In this document: piece after piece, positions 36,400-45,199 of the stretch
Position numbering within the stretch: the first letter of the stretch is position 1
Layout of the letters: every line of letters begins with the position of its first letter
NCBI GenBank assembly: GCA_027487435.1
Contig: JAIYDP010000002.1
Span: 1 to 45,646 of the forward strand
Reading direction: 5' to 3'
DNA length: 45,646 bases
From: Verrucomicrobiaceae bacterium
GTDB taxonomy: Bacteria; Verrucomicrobiota; Verrucomicrobiia; Verrucomicrobiales; Akkermansiaceae
The notes under the pieces: generated by a model
What the model saw: only the letters and a program-made list of their open reading frames with translations
What the model was told of the DNA's origin: nothing
The model's database searches: none
Made by a program: the position numbers and the translations under genes

Positions 36400-39300
36400 T
36401 CACTCCTCCTCTACGCGGAAGAAGGCTTGGGGGGCGGCGGACGTTGCTGGTGGAAAGGTGAAGGGATGGTAGGTGGTGTCGCCCTGAGCGGAGATGCCGG
36501 TGGCTACGTCGATGGGGAAACTTTGCAGAGTTGTGGAGCTGGTGATGCGATAGGATTTACCGGGGGTGGATGCCCACTTGAACGCAGCGTTGCCCGGTGT
36601 CCATTCCACGTGCCGCAGGCGTAGTCCGCTGCCGGACGGTTGTGAGAAGAGGCCGTAGATGTCGCAGTCGTAGTTGAGAAAGGTGGTGTATCTTCCGCGG
36701 AACCAGACCACAGCTTCGCGGCGATCGTGGTCTTCTGGGACGAAGGGGCGCATGTTGCTGGCAGTCGAACCGGAGGTGATGGCCGTCCACGTCCATGTAG
36801 CTCCGCCATCGGTGGTTACACCACGATAGATCTCGTAGATGCCGTTGTTGGGATTCAGTGCTGGCGCGAGGGTCGTGAGATCGAATGGGTTAGCGGCGTT
36901 GGATGAAAGGTAGATGACGTTCGGGTTTTCTGGGTCGATGGTGATGCCACCGCCGTAGTCATCTTCGGTGGAAAACAAGCCGTGGCCAGCATGAGCGATG
37001 AATTTCCTACGCCACTGGCTGCCGTCCCAGCGGGCATAGTAATAGTAGATGCGGTCGTTCTTGAAATCGGTCGCGGGGCCCGCGGCACCATCGACTTGGA
37101 CTTGGAACACGCAGACTGGTTTGCCATCGGCTTGATAGTGAAGATCCCAGGTCCACGCCCGACCAAGCGGAATCCAATCGTCCGGTCCCTGGCCAACTCC
37201 CCAGGCAGTGGTGGTGTAAGGATAAACGACAGTGCCCCGCTCGCCAGTTGTGTGTTCGAGCGGGAGATTGGCGATATTCTTGACGATGGTGCCATCGGAT
37301 TTGTGGAAATTTCCGCCCTGGTAGAAAAGATGGTAGATCGAGTTGTTTACATCCCGCGGGTGGCCATCGGTATAGATGAGATCGATGCGGCTATGATGAT
37401 TCGTCGCGTATCGCGGATAGGGCCGTGTGCCGCCAGTGCCGGTTTTGATGAAGTGCACGGGAGTGCTCCATGTCTGTCCGCCGTCGGTGGATGTATGGAG
37501 GGTTGGGTTGAAATTGATGTTGCGCGAGAAATTGTAGATCTTGTTCGATTCAGCCGAAAGACGAATGGTATTTGCATAGGTGTTCTTCGCGCTGCCCAGA
37601 GTCTTCGTTTGCTCGGGTCCCCAGTCCGCGAGGCTGGTGGGATTGCCATTCAGACTACGACGGTAAAAGAACATCGTGTCGAGGTTGTGGCGGGAGTAAA
37701 CCGAGAGGATTTTCCCGTCGGGAAGCACCGCCACGGTAGGAACATCATGGTCGTCTTTGCTGGGATTCGTCGCGGTGCTGAACGCGAATTCGCGGGCCGT
37801 CGATGTAGCAAAATCATAGCGGGTCATCGCCATTTTCTGCGCCTGGCCTTTGACATAGCCGATGTAGAGATCGCCGTTGACGAAGCGGGCGGTGTGGTCG
37901 TTGAACCAACTCCACGCACCATCGTGCTGAATTCTGATGACCCCAGGCGGCAATCCCACGGGTAGCGGAGGAGCATCGGGTACTAGTGGGTTCGTGGCGT
38001 TGTCGATTTCGGTGCCGTCATTGTAGGAGTCGCCGTCGGTATCTGCGAGGGTAGGGTCGGTGCCGTGGGTGTTGACCTCATCGAGGTTGGAGAGTCCATC
38101 ATTGTCACTGTCCACGCCGGGTGTGAGAACGATGGGCGAAACAAGGTAGCCCACGCCGTCGAACCAAGTCCGTTCATCGGTGTTGCCCACCTCGCCGCCC
38201 GTTTCTGGGTCATCGATGTAGAGGGTCACAGTGAGCCCCTCGGTAGCGGTATTCCAGGTGCCAAGCACGGCTTGGGAAAGAACCTGGCCCGCGCCATCGT
38301 CCACGGCGATCGTGGGACTCGTGAAGTGCCCGCTGGTGGTAGAGAGGTTGGTGGCATTTGCCTTGGTATGAATGACGTTCGGGCGGACTGAGCCGAGTCG
38401 AAAACTAGCGTCCCACACGCCGGCACCGCTCAGGTTATTCCAGAAATACCCGTAGATGGTATAGAGCCCAGGGCCGGGCAGAGTGAATGTAGTAGCGAGC
38501 CGTGGGGAGGCATTTTCCGTAGCGTTGGTGTGGAGAATTCCCCCGCCGTTGACGTTGGGGCGGGTTCGCACACTCCACAGTCCGTCGGCGACCGCCGTGG
38601 TGGAACTGTCTGGGCCAAAGGAGCCTTCGCCATCGAGAACCGTGTTGCCGGTGGCCGGGGTGTTGTCGGCATCGATGTAGGTGATCTGCGTCGCGACCTG
38701 CGGAATGAGTTCGTAGCCGACGCCGTCATACCACACGCGGTTTTGGGTGGAACTAGCAGCGGTGATATTTCGATCCACATAGACATCAACGGTCCCTCCG
38801 GCGACCACGACTTGGCCCAGTTTGACACCAAACAGGTTGTACGTGATGCCGGACACGGTTTGTGTGATGGTCGGGCTATTGGAGAAGCTCAGGGTCGAGG
38901 TGTTGACCACTCCTGTCGTGGTAGCACCGGTCACGACATCGTTGCTGTAGGTGGTCAAGGCGCCACTGTTGAGTCCCGCCGAGAACATCCACTTTTCGGA
39001 AGAAGTGGTGATATTATCCCAATAAAAGCCCCAGATCTCATAGGTGCCATTGGCTAGGCCAGAGATCCGAGTCGTGATTTCAGGGAAATTCGCTGTGCTG
39101 CTGATGATTGCCTGATAGACGGTGTCTCCGTTTCCCCAAGGAGAGCGAGTCACCCATTGGGCATTGTTTGCCGTCGAGTTATTGGCTGCGCTCAGCCATG
39201 AGGTATCGGTCAGGGTTGACCCGGTTTTGAAGGTGTTACCGGATACTCCATGCACCGCATCGACAAAAGTGATGTCGGCTGAAGCCTGAGAAGCCGAGGC

Positions 39301-39405
39301 GATAGCCACGATGACTCGAGCTATCGACGAAAGTGATCGTAGGCAATAAGAGACCATGCTAGCACTAGTTGTTCTGGCATCATTCATCATGTCTAAAAGC
39401 CACAA
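36400..39405 (-). CDS. Secreted BNR_4 beta-propeller protein, possible polysaccharide lyase
   Basis: A 1001-residue exported protein (985 if the start is ATG 39357, which gives a cleaner signal peptide). After the signal come two related beta-sandwich modules (about 45-235 and 240-430; both hold a RxWxDGVGYxL motif). A calcium-type linker (VDSDNDGLSNLDE, DTDGDSYNDGTE) follows, then a propeller from about 480 to 930 with NDHTARFVNGDLYIGYV, DDHDVPTVAVLPDGKIL and STDGGQTWS (Asp-box). The end is a short C-terminal domain (FKWASTPGKSYRI...FFRVEEE) common in verrucomicrobial secreted proteins. BNR_4 propellers include ulvan-lyase-type enzymes (PL24/PL25-like, from memory); activity is inferred. It is downstream of the related gene at 39458, probably in one operon. 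Confidence 0.8.
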   Translation of the reverse strand: MWLLDMMNDARTTSASMVSYCLRSLSSIARVIVAIASASQASADITFVDAVHGVSGNTFKTGSTLTDTSWLSAANNSTANNAQWVTRSPWGNGDTVYQAIISSTANFPEITTRISGLANGTYEIWGFYWDNITTSSEKWMFSAGLNSGALTTYSNDVVTGATTTGVVNTSTLSFSNSPTITQTVSGITYNLFGVKLGQVVVAGGTVDVYVDRNITAASSTQNRVWYDGVGYELIPQVATQITYIDADNTPATGNTVLDGEGSFGPDSSTTAVADGLWSVRTRPNVNGGGILHTNATENASPRLATTFTLPGPGLYTIYGYFWNNLSGAGVWDASFRLGSVRPNVIHTKANATNLSTTSGHFTSPTIAVDDGAGQVLSQAVLGTWNTATEGLTVTLYIDDPETGGEVGNTDERTWFDGVGYLVSPIVLTPGVDSDNDGLSNLDEVNTHGTDPTLADTDGDSYNDGTEIDNATNPLVPDAPPLPVGLPPGVIRIQHDGAWSWFNDHTARFVNGDLYIGYVKGQAQKMAMTRYDFATSTAREFAFSTATNPSKDDHDVPTVAVLPDGKILSVYSRHNLDTMFFYRRSLNGNPTSLADWGPEQTKTLGSAKNTYANTIRLSAESNKIYNFSRNINFNPTLHTSTDGGQTWSTPVHFIKTGTGGTRPYPRYATNHHSRIDLIYTDGHPRDVNNSIYHLFYQGGNFHKSDGTIVKNIANLPLEHTTGERGTVVYPYTTTAWGVGQGPDDWIPLGRAWTWDLHYQADGKPVCVFQVQVDGAAGPATDFKNDRIYYYYARWDGSQWRRKFIAHAGHGLFSTEDDYGGGITIDPENPNVIYLSSNAANPFDLTTLAPALNPNNGIYEIYRGVTTDGGATWTWTAITSGSTASNMRPFVPEDHDRREAVVWFRGRYTTFLNYDCDIYGLFSQPSGSGLRLRHVEWTPGNAAFKWASTPGKSYRITSSTTLQSFPIDVATGISAQGDTTYHPFTFPPATSAAPQAFFRVEEE

Positions 39406-39457
39406 AAAGTGTCTCGGGTCAATGCGAATGCGCGTAATTTTCTGACTGACTAACTGT

Positions 39458-41815
39458 CTAAAGATCGTTGGAGGCTTCCTCGGTGCGTTCGATGCGCCAG
39501 AAGCGGCGTTGCTCAGTCGTCGGCCAGGTGCCGAAGTTTTGCAAAGTGCCGTCGCCGTTGCGCGTCCCGACGGGTGGGGCGCTGAAGTTGAGATGGGTGT
39601 TGGTGCGGAGATCGTAGCGGAATCCGGCGTGGGCCGGAGCCCAGACGGTCGCCTGGCCGGGTGTGGTCGTGGTATCCAAGGTCAATTGCCCCGGGTTGTT
39701 GAAGTAGGCATAGGCATCCCACTCAAGCACCGAGACTGGCGTTGCGTTGTTCTGCGAACTGTAACTCGCGCCCATGCCCGGTAGTTTCTGATAGAGCATG
39801 TGCAGCACGCCATCCTGTTTCCAACGCGTTTCATCGTAGGTACCTTCCCAGAATCCGAGATTTTCGTGAGTCAGGTTCATGCGGGTCCATTTGATCCGGT
39901 TTGGATCCTGCGCGAGTGGCTCGGAAAAGACCGCAGTGATGCCGGGGAAGCGGTTGTCATTGTAGAGCACGATAATCCGGTCTGCGGAATCGGTAATGAC
40001 GATCGGGCGCCCCATGAAGCTGACGCTCAGACCTGGGCCGGTTCCGCCATACTGGTCGGTTGGTTTGTCGATATTGCGGGCGGAAACGGTGCGCTGCTGC
40101 CAGTTTGTGCCGTTGTGGAAGAAGATATGGTATTGGCGGGTGTTGTCGCCGCTGGCGGCGTTGTCCGCCCACCAGTTGGCGATGATCGGGCGACCTAGGC
40201 TATCGGTGGTCATGCCGGATTCGTTCATGATGCTGTGGTTTTGCGGGAGATCTTTCACGATCTCGGGAAGGTGAGCCGCAGGAAGACCTGCGAAGCCGAC
40301 CCGCTCGACGGCGGGCAAGTTGATGGCGGTGCCGTTGCTGCGTTGCCAAGTGACTCCTTGGTCGGGCGAGCGCAGGTAAACATAGCGATGATTCGTTTGG
40401 AAGCTGGCAGCCGAGTTGCGGAAAGGGCCGGCGAGATGAAGCACCCCATTAGGCCCTAGGGTCATTCGATCCGGGTAGAAGCAGTTGCTGGGTGAATCAC
40501 CAGTGCCCTTCATGAAAGGCTGGTGAATCCGGTTGCTGTTGGCATGGACGGGCGACCATGTAGAAGTGGCTGTATCATAACGATTGAGATACCAATCGCC
40601 CGAGCCAGAACCGCCTTCGCGGAAAAGGAAAAGCAGGTCGCCATCCGGGAGGGTCAGGTATTTGGGATAGGTGACGACGTTTTCCTGCCCGGTCATCTGC
40701 CCGGCGACCATCGAAATCGGTGCCGTGCCCAAAACCGAGGTGGTGCTTTTCGCGTAGCGCGGAGGGATGAGGCCATGGACCGTGGCGTGCATGCCCCAAC
40801 TGATGTGCAGGAAACCATTGCCGTCGATGGCGAAGCTGATGACGCAATGGGTGTTGTTGATTTCGGCGGTGCTGATGACAAAGCTTGTTGGAAACACTTG
40901 CCAGAGAGATTCGTTGACGTTCCGGCGAGCGATGATGACGCTTCGATTGTTCGTTTGGTTGGGGTCAGTGGCGTGTTGGCCGTAGTAGGCGATGAACTGT
41001 TGGTCGCCCACCGTGATGAGATTATCCTGAATGAAGGCGATGGAGTTGGTCGCGGAGCCCGCATAGCCGTTTTCGTCGGTGGCCTCATTGCCATCGCTCA
41101 CGGGAAGGAACGATACCAGCGGCAGGTAGTTCACTGGTGGTGGCGGCGGTGGTGGTGGTACCGCGCTTGATCGGGTTAGGTTGCTCACCGTCCAAGTCGA
41201 GGTGTCGGTGCGCATGTCCGAGTATAAACCGATGGCGCTGCGGTTGGCGGTGATGGTCGTGGTAGGTGTTCCGGCAACGGTCGTAATGTTTGTATAATGG
41301 ATCGTGACAGTACTGCCCTTGATGGAGCCGAGAGTCCAACCTGTAGCGGTGCGCTCGATGAACACGGCATCCGGTCTGCCCGATGCGGGGTAGGCGGTTG
41401 TGGCGGTCGTGTTGGCACTGCTCGCATCAAAATTGGTGAGATACATAGAACCGCTCCGCCATCCCCAGACGAGAATATTGCTGCGGCTGGTCGGGATTTC
41501 CGTGCTTGCCACCGCAAGGCCCACCGTGTCGGCGTTATTATTGAAAGTAGCGGAAGTGAGAGTGACTGTGATGCGGTCGCCCGTCGTTAGAATCGGGAAT
41601 TCATTGGTGAGAAAGGTTTCTTGCCCTACCACGCCGTTTGCATGTTGTGTCGCAGTCGTTACCGTGATGCTTGATCCGCTGGGCGTGAACGTTTGATTGC
41701 GGATATTTGGCGACGTCAGCAGGTTACCACTTTCGCTGAAATTGCTGAAATTGGTGATCGTTTGTGCACTGGCAAGCCCGAGGAGAATTGCGATGGCAGC
41801 TAGAACGGAGGGCAT
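39458..41815 (-). CDS. Secreted BNR_4 beta-propeller protein (second)
   Basis: A 785-residue exported protein starting MPSVLAAIAILLGLASA (signal peptide). A beta-sandwich module (about 20-210) is followed by a Pro-rich linker (PPPPPPP), then a BNR_4-type propeller. Motifs include GQHATDPNQTNNRSVIIARR, HISWGMHATVHGLIPPRYA, SPDQGVTWQRSNG and GRPIIANWWAD. Clustered His/Tyr/Arg residues in these blocks would suit a lyase active site, as in PL24/25-type ulvan lyases; substrate not proven. The same-strand neighbour at 36400-39405 shares the architecture. The pair lacks a SusCD or TonB gene in view. The start was chosen at 41815 because the longer frame upstream has no signal-like start. Confidence 0.8.
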   Translation of the reverse strand: MPSVLAAIAILLGLASAQTITNFSNFSESGNLLTSPNIRNQTFTPSGSSITVTTATQHANGVVGQETFLTNEFPILTTGDRITVTLTSATFNNNADTVGLAVASTEIPTSRSNILVWGWRSGSMYLTNFDASSANTTATTAYPASGRPDAVFIERTATGWTLGSIKGSTVTIHYTNITTVAGTPTTTITANRSAIGLYSDMRTDTSTWTVSNLTRSSAVPPPPPPPPVNYLPLVSFLPVSDGNEATDENGYAGSATNSIAFIQDNLITVGDQQFIAYYGQHATDPNQTNNRSVIIARRNVNESLWQVFPTSFVISTAEINNTHCVISFAIDGNGFLHISWGMHATVHGLIPPRYAKSTTSVLGTAPISMVAGQMTGQENVVTYPKYLTLPDGDLLFLFREGGSGSGDWYLNRYDTATSTWSPVHANSNRIHQPFMKGTGDSPSNCFYPDRMTLGPNGVLHLAGPFRNSAASFQTNHRYVYLRSPDQGVTWQRSNGTAINLPAVERVGFAGLPAAHLPEIVKDLPQNHSIMNESGMTTDSLGRPIIANWWADNAASGDNTRQYHIFFHNGTNWQQRTVSARNIDKPTDQYGGTGPGLSVSFMGRPIVITDSADRIIVLYNDNRFPGITAVFSEPLAQDPNRIKWTRMNLTHENLGFWEGTYDETRWKQDGVLHMLYQKLPGMGASYSSQNNATPVSVLEWDAYAYFNNPGQLTLDTTTTPGQATVWAPAHAGFRYDLRTNTHLNFSAPPVGTRNGDGTLQNFGTWPTTEQRRFWRIERTEEASNDL

Positions 41816-42525
41816 AAAGCTGTAAGATGTTTTGATAGGAAGATGAGGTTCGATGATATTCGGGACTCCAAGGAAATGACGAATCCGCCCCGAGAGGAAA
41901 GTGAGGGAAGGGGAGGCGAAGCCATCCAAGATCCGAGATTGCAGACATTTGTATGTGTCCAGACCCTGTGATTCAACCACAGCAAGCGCATCCGGTCAAC
42001 TCGTCAGAGCGCCGTAATTCGATTTTTTCCGTTCCGCAATTCGCAAGATGCCGCGAAGCATAGCGATGGATACATTTTGGTTGCGTTCCTTGGCATCGAG
42101 CTTGACGTAGATGCGTTCGAGCTAGTGTTACAAGGTCGAATCGTGCGTAGAATTGTTACCGCAGAATTAGAACAATCCGGCACTGTGCAACCGGCTACCC
42201 GCCCTGTGTTCGAGTCGGAGGGTTGCTCTCGCTAGCAGGTGCGAGGCTTCATCGTTGCAAGATATTTTCTATGGCGACAGCATACATCGAATCAACGATT
42301 CCCGCTTATGACACGACGTGAGCAAAAGTGGATCGGGCGGAGCACGCGAAGGCAACGGCGACCAATCCCTCTTGCAAAATTTGTAGTGTCGCCATGAGGA
42401 TGGCATGAAACGGGCTCTTTTGGTTTGAGCGACGCAGAATGATGATGACTCCGTGGGGGGGCTGCTTTACATGCTCGTTTTGTCGGAGTCATCACCACCT
42501 GCTTAGGGGAAGGTGTTACGGCAAA
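41816..42525. other. Intergenic region with an inverted repeat and gene debris
   Basis: 710 bp without a supported gene. On the minus strand a 41-codon stretch between two stops (about 41991-42117) reads LERIYVKLDAKERNQNVSIAM, faintly like the end of a LuxR-type HTH, and may be debris. At 42443-42453 and 42484-42494 an 11-bp inverted repeat (TGATGACTCCG / CGGAGTCATCA) encloses a 30-nt G-rich loop. No tRNA was confirmed despite a GTTCGAGTC string near 42208. Confidence 0.4.
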
Positions 42526-42909
42526 TCAACGGCGTCCTTTGTTGTAGCTGTTGCCACGGTCGTGGTTGTCCGGGCGATTCGAGTTGCTGGGACGAGGATG
42601 CTGTGTGCTTTGCCTCTGATGAATTCCATGCTGTCCACCGTAGTAGTATTTCCCGCCATGGTAGTAGCGGTCATTGTAGTATCGGCCTTGGTAGAGGTAG
42701 CGACCATGTTGGTAATTGCCGCCGTAGTAATAGCGGTTCTGATGGTAGTAGGCACCGCCTACGTAAGAGGCTGGGAGTGCGTCGTATGACCCGAAGGAGA
42801 GGGACGTGGAGATGGGGGCAATCGGCCTTCCCTGATCATCGGATACTACGCATGAGGTAAAAGGAGCGCCGATAAGGAAAAGCATGAAGTGAGAATGGAT
42901 GATGTTCAT
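42526..42909 (-). CDS. Tyr/Gly-rich small lipoprotein
   Basis: A 127-residue protein. MNIIHSHFMLFLIGAPFTSC is a lipoprotein signal with Cys20 at the lipobox-like site. The mature part has repeated GGxYY, GRYLYQGRYY and GGKYYYGG segments, then a His/Asn/Arg-rich tail. It resembles envelope lipoproteins of low complexity; no enzyme function is expected. It is downstream of the BON gene on the same strand, with a long hairpin between. Confidence 0.75.
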   Translation of the reverse strand: MNIIHSHFMLFLIGAPFTSCVVSDDQGRPIAPISTSLSFGSYDALPASYVGGAYYHQNRYYYGGNYQHGRYLYQGRYYNDRYYHGGKYYYGGQHGIHQRQSTQHPRPSNSNRPDNHDRGNSYNKGRR

Positions 42910-42924
42910 GTGGGAAATTTCTCG

Positions 42925-42963
42925 TGCAAGGGGTGATGCTGCGGGGAGGAATCACCCCTTGCA
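42925..42963. other. Perfect 13-bp inverted repeat
   Basis: TGCAAGGGGTGAT and its exact reverse complement ATCACCCCTTGCA enclose a 13-nt loop. It lies between the BON stop and the lipoprotein start (minus strand), 16 nt before that ATG. No T run, so it may be an RNA hairpin in the leader or a protein-binding site. The half-site GGGGTGA resembles the motif shared by the three nearby promoters. Confidence 0.7.
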
Positions 42964-42985
42964 TGATTGTCGAAGAACCTACGTA

Positions 42986-43741
42986 TTATTCCTTAATGGT
43001 CATGTCATTGACCACTTTGTGGACACCGTGGATGGCAGTTGCTGATTTGGTGATGTGATTTTTTTCAGCAATATTTTTGGCTTCGCCGGTGATCGTTACG
43101 ATACCATCACGGGTCTTGATTTTTGTGCTGATGGTGCTGGTGGATAAATGTGCCATTTGTGAGGCCTTCACTAACGCAGTGACGGAAGCATCATCCATTT
43201 TTTCCGCCATCGTGCGGTGCGGCGTCGCTGAGAGCGTCATTTCGTTCTTTACGGATTTGACTCCCTCAACATCTCTCGCATAAGCCGTGGTGAGATCCCG
43301 CTGTGTCATATCAGCAGCCTCTCCCTTGAGGACGACGATCCCATCTTGTGCAGATACTTTTGTCTTTACGAAATTCACGTCGGCGTGAAAAAGAAGTGCG
43401 GTTTCCACCTTGAGACGCAACCATCGATCTGCATTGTCGCTTGGTGTTTCTTCTTTGAGAGTGAGTTGATTGCTCACACTCTTGACGCCAGGAAGTCCCT
43501 CGACTGTATCAGCAGCCAGGGATTTGTGAAATTGCTCTTTGACGGTGCCAGTCAGCGTGACCATGCCGCTCTCGGATTCCACTTTCACGGAATCCTCCTT
43601 GAGGTAGGTTTTGTAAACGTAGGAGTTGGTTGCGGCAGATTCGATTCGGTCATCTGTTTCAGAAGCAAGCAGGAACACGCCTGGCAAGAAGAGAGCACCA
43701 ACAGAGAGAATGGCGAAGGGGCGGATCGGTTGTAGTTTCAT
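42986..43741 (-). CDS. Periplasmic triple-BON-domain protein (OsmY-like)
   Basis: A 251-residue exported protein. The signal segment (PFAILSVGALFLPGVFLLA) is followed by three BON domains at about 32-95, 102-170 and 185-250. Each ends in the GxVxLxGxVxxxxxxxxAxxxAxxxxGVxxVxNxLxL pattern (for example SGMVTLTGTV, DGIVVLKGEA, DGIVTITGEA). BON domains bind phospholipid surfaces; OsmY-type proteins are induced by osmotic or envelope stress. The start was set at MKLQPIRPF (43741). Its promoter carries the motif also seen before the fasciclin and DUF883 genes. Confidence 0.93.
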   Translation of the reverse strand: MKLQPIRPFAILSVGALFLPGVFLLASETDDRIESAATNSYVYKTYLKEDSVKVESESGMVTLTGTVKEQFHKSLAADTVEGLPGVKSVSNQLTLKEETPSDNADRWLRLKVETALLFHADVNFVKTKVSAQDGIVVLKGEAADMTQRDLTTAYARDVEGVKSVKNEMTLSATPHRTMAEKMDDASVTALVKASQMAHLSTSTISTKIKTRDGIVTITGEAKNIAEKNHITKSATAIHGVHKVVNDMTIKE

Positions 43742-43789
43742 GGTATTGTATTTTGTTTTCGTTGAGCGAATTCCCGTCAACAGCATTAC

Positions 43790-43831
43790 ATTATAGCTTG
43801 ATGGGATGGTTTGCTATGGGGTGTAACCCGC
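43790..43831 (-). promoter_or_regulatory. Promoter of the BON gene with shared palindromic motif
   Basis: CTATGGGGTGTAACCCGC (43814-43831 on +) lies 18 nt from ATTATA (43790-43795), which is TATAAT on the minus strand. The motif differs at two positions from the one at 44747-44764. The ATG is 49 nt further. Confidence 0.55.
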
Positions 43832-44013
43832 ATTCGTTTGTTTAAGAAATTCATCAATGATACATCCCAAGGATAACGCCGCCATCACTTGCCGGGCTGG
43901 GCATTTCAGACCTTGGGGTAGCATCTTTGGATGCGATCCACTGTGGTCATGAAACGTCTTGCGTATCAAAGCCTGGCAACGTCTTTCTGGCGTTCTATTT
44001 CGCATCTCGTGAT

Positions 44014-44042
44014 AAAAAAACGCCTGTGGCAAGCCACAGGCG
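44014..44042 (-). terminator. Rho-independent terminator of the fasciclin gene
   Basis: On the minus strand a 9-10-bp stem (CGCCTGTGGC / GCCACAGGCG) is followed by seven T. It lies 24 nt after the fasciclin stop. Confidence 0.92.
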
Positions 44043-44065
44043 CATAGCGACGACTTGCGCCTGAT

Positions 44066-44629
44066 TCAGTTCTTGAGACCCACAAAACCATCAAGTGATT
44101 TCGGGACGAGAACCTTGCCGATGCTGTGCATGATTCCGTTGCTGGCAGCTACGTCAGCACTGAACACCTTCGTGCCATCGACCTCAATTTTATCGGATGA
44201 GATCGCGAGGGTGAATTTCTCGCCGTTGACGGTTTTCACCTCGCCACTGGTCAGATCCGCAGCGAGAACCTTGCCTGCGACCACATGGTACAGTAGCAGC
44301 ATACGCAGCTTTTCCTTGTTCTCGGGAAGTAGTAGCTTGGCCAATGTTCCATCGGGCAATTTGCCGAAGGCATCATCCGTCGGGGCGAAGATGGTGAAAA
44401 CATCATTGCTGCCAAGTGTCGTGTCCAGTCCAGCGGCCTTGAGGGCGGCAGTGAGCGTGGAGAAGGTGGCGCTGTCAGCGATTACCGTTGTGAGCGAACC
44501 TCGATGGATAGCGGTGGCTTCCGCTTTGCTCTTGGTGTTTTCAGACTTCTCGTTTTCGGCGAAGGCTAGGGGGGTGAGCGCAGCGATTGATAGCAGCAGC
44601 GCGCTATAGGTCATGTATTTGATTTTCAT
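44066..44629 (-). CDS. Secreted fasciclin (FAS1) domain protein
   Basis: A 187-residue exported protein. Signal MKIKYMTYSALLLSIAALTP...AFA. A single FAS1 domain follows: H1-like box FTIFAPTDDAFGKLPDGTL, the central LLLYHVVAGKVLAADL, and the H2-like box NGIMHSIGKVLVPKSL. FAS1 proteins mediate adhesion at the cell surface or matrix. The start at 44629 begins the signal peptide. It is divergent from the DUF883 gene; both promoters hold the shared motif. Confidence 0.94.
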   Translation of the reverse strand: MKIKYMTYSALLLSIAALTPLAFAENEKSENTKSKAEATAIHRGSLTTVIADSATFSTLTAALKAAGLDTTLGSNDVFTIFAPTDDAFGKLPDGTLAKLLLPENKEKLRMLLLYHVVAGKVLAADLTSGEVKTVNGEKFTLAISSDKIEVDGTKVFSADVAASNGIMHSIGKVLVPKSLDGFVGLKN

Positions 44630-44684
44630 AGTATCTTGTGTTGTCGGGTTAGTGGATCTGCCATTGTGGCCATCCACGTTAGAT

Positions 44685-44728
44685 ACAATAGCTGCATGAC
44701 AATGATGCACCATGGGGTGAATCCCCAC
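44685..44728 (-). promoter_or_regulatory. Promoter of the fasciclin gene with shared palindromic motif
   Basis: CCATGGGGTGAATCCCCAC (44710-44728 on +) lies 19 nt from ACAATA (44685-44690; TATTGT on the minus strand). GGGG-TGAAT-CCCC is a clean palindrome. Confidence 0.5.
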
Positions 44729-44746
44729 TTTCCCACGGTGAGGATT

Positions 44747-44790
44747 GCGGGTAATACCCCATAGTATTCCGCAAAATCAATCGCTATCTT
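44747..44790 (+). promoter_or_regulatory. Promoter of the DUF883 gene with shared palindromic motif
   Basis: GCGGGTAATACCCCATAG (44747-44764) lies 20 nt before TATCTT (44785-44790). The ATG follows at 44806. Reverse-complemented, the motif matches the one at 43814-43831 in 16 of 18 bases. Confidence 0.5.
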
Positions 44791-44805
44791 GTTAGCTCAA
44801 TCACA

Positions 44806-45114
44806 ATGCAAAACAACAATATGAACGACCAAATCAATCAAATCAGTACTAGCTTGGACAAAATCGCTGACAACATCGGCCAATGGATCTCCTCCAAAGC
44901 GAAATCCGCAGAATCCGCCTGTCACGATGTAAGCGACGAACTCTCCCATCGCGTGGAGAAAGGAGCGGAATTGTGCGAAAGTGCCTATCGAGGAGTTAAA
45001 AGAAGGGCAACAGACGTCGGAGTAGCCGCACACAATCATCCATTCTCAACGGTGTTAGTCGGAATCGGAGTCGGTGCCTTGTTTGCCTACATCCTTTCAC
45101 GCCGAAATCACTAA
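44806..45114 (+). CDS. DUF883/ElaB-YqjD-like membrane-anchored protein
   Basis: A 102-residue protein. A helical soluble part (MNDQINQISTSLDKIADNIG) is followed by a C-terminal glycine-rich span, HPFSTVLVGIGVGALFAYIL, then SRR. This tail-anchored layout and the HPxxxVxxGxGxGxxxG pattern fit the DUF883 family. E. coli YqjD/ElaB bind ribosomes at the inner membrane in stationary phase; whether this protein does so is not known. An alternative ATG at 44821 (MNDQ) is also possible. Confidence 0.85.
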   Translation: MQNNNMNDQINQISTSLDKIADNIGQWISSKAKSAESACHDVSDELSHRVEKGAELCESAYRGVKRRATDVGVAAHNHPFSTVLVGIGVGALFAYILSRRNH

Positions 45115-45199
45115 CCATGCGCAGCTGGATCGGCTAAACCAGCCGACTCCGGCGCGACAACAACAAGAGAAACAAATAACACAAACCGAACACGACATT

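Noticed and set aside
41991..42117. LuxR-type response regulator end on the minus strand
   Set aside because: Only 41 codons between stops and a weak resemblance to an HTH tail; not enough for a gene or named pseudogene.
42180..42240. tRNA gene, from the GTTCGAGTC string
   Set aside because: The bases around it do not form a T stem, and no acceptor, D or anticodon stems could be built.
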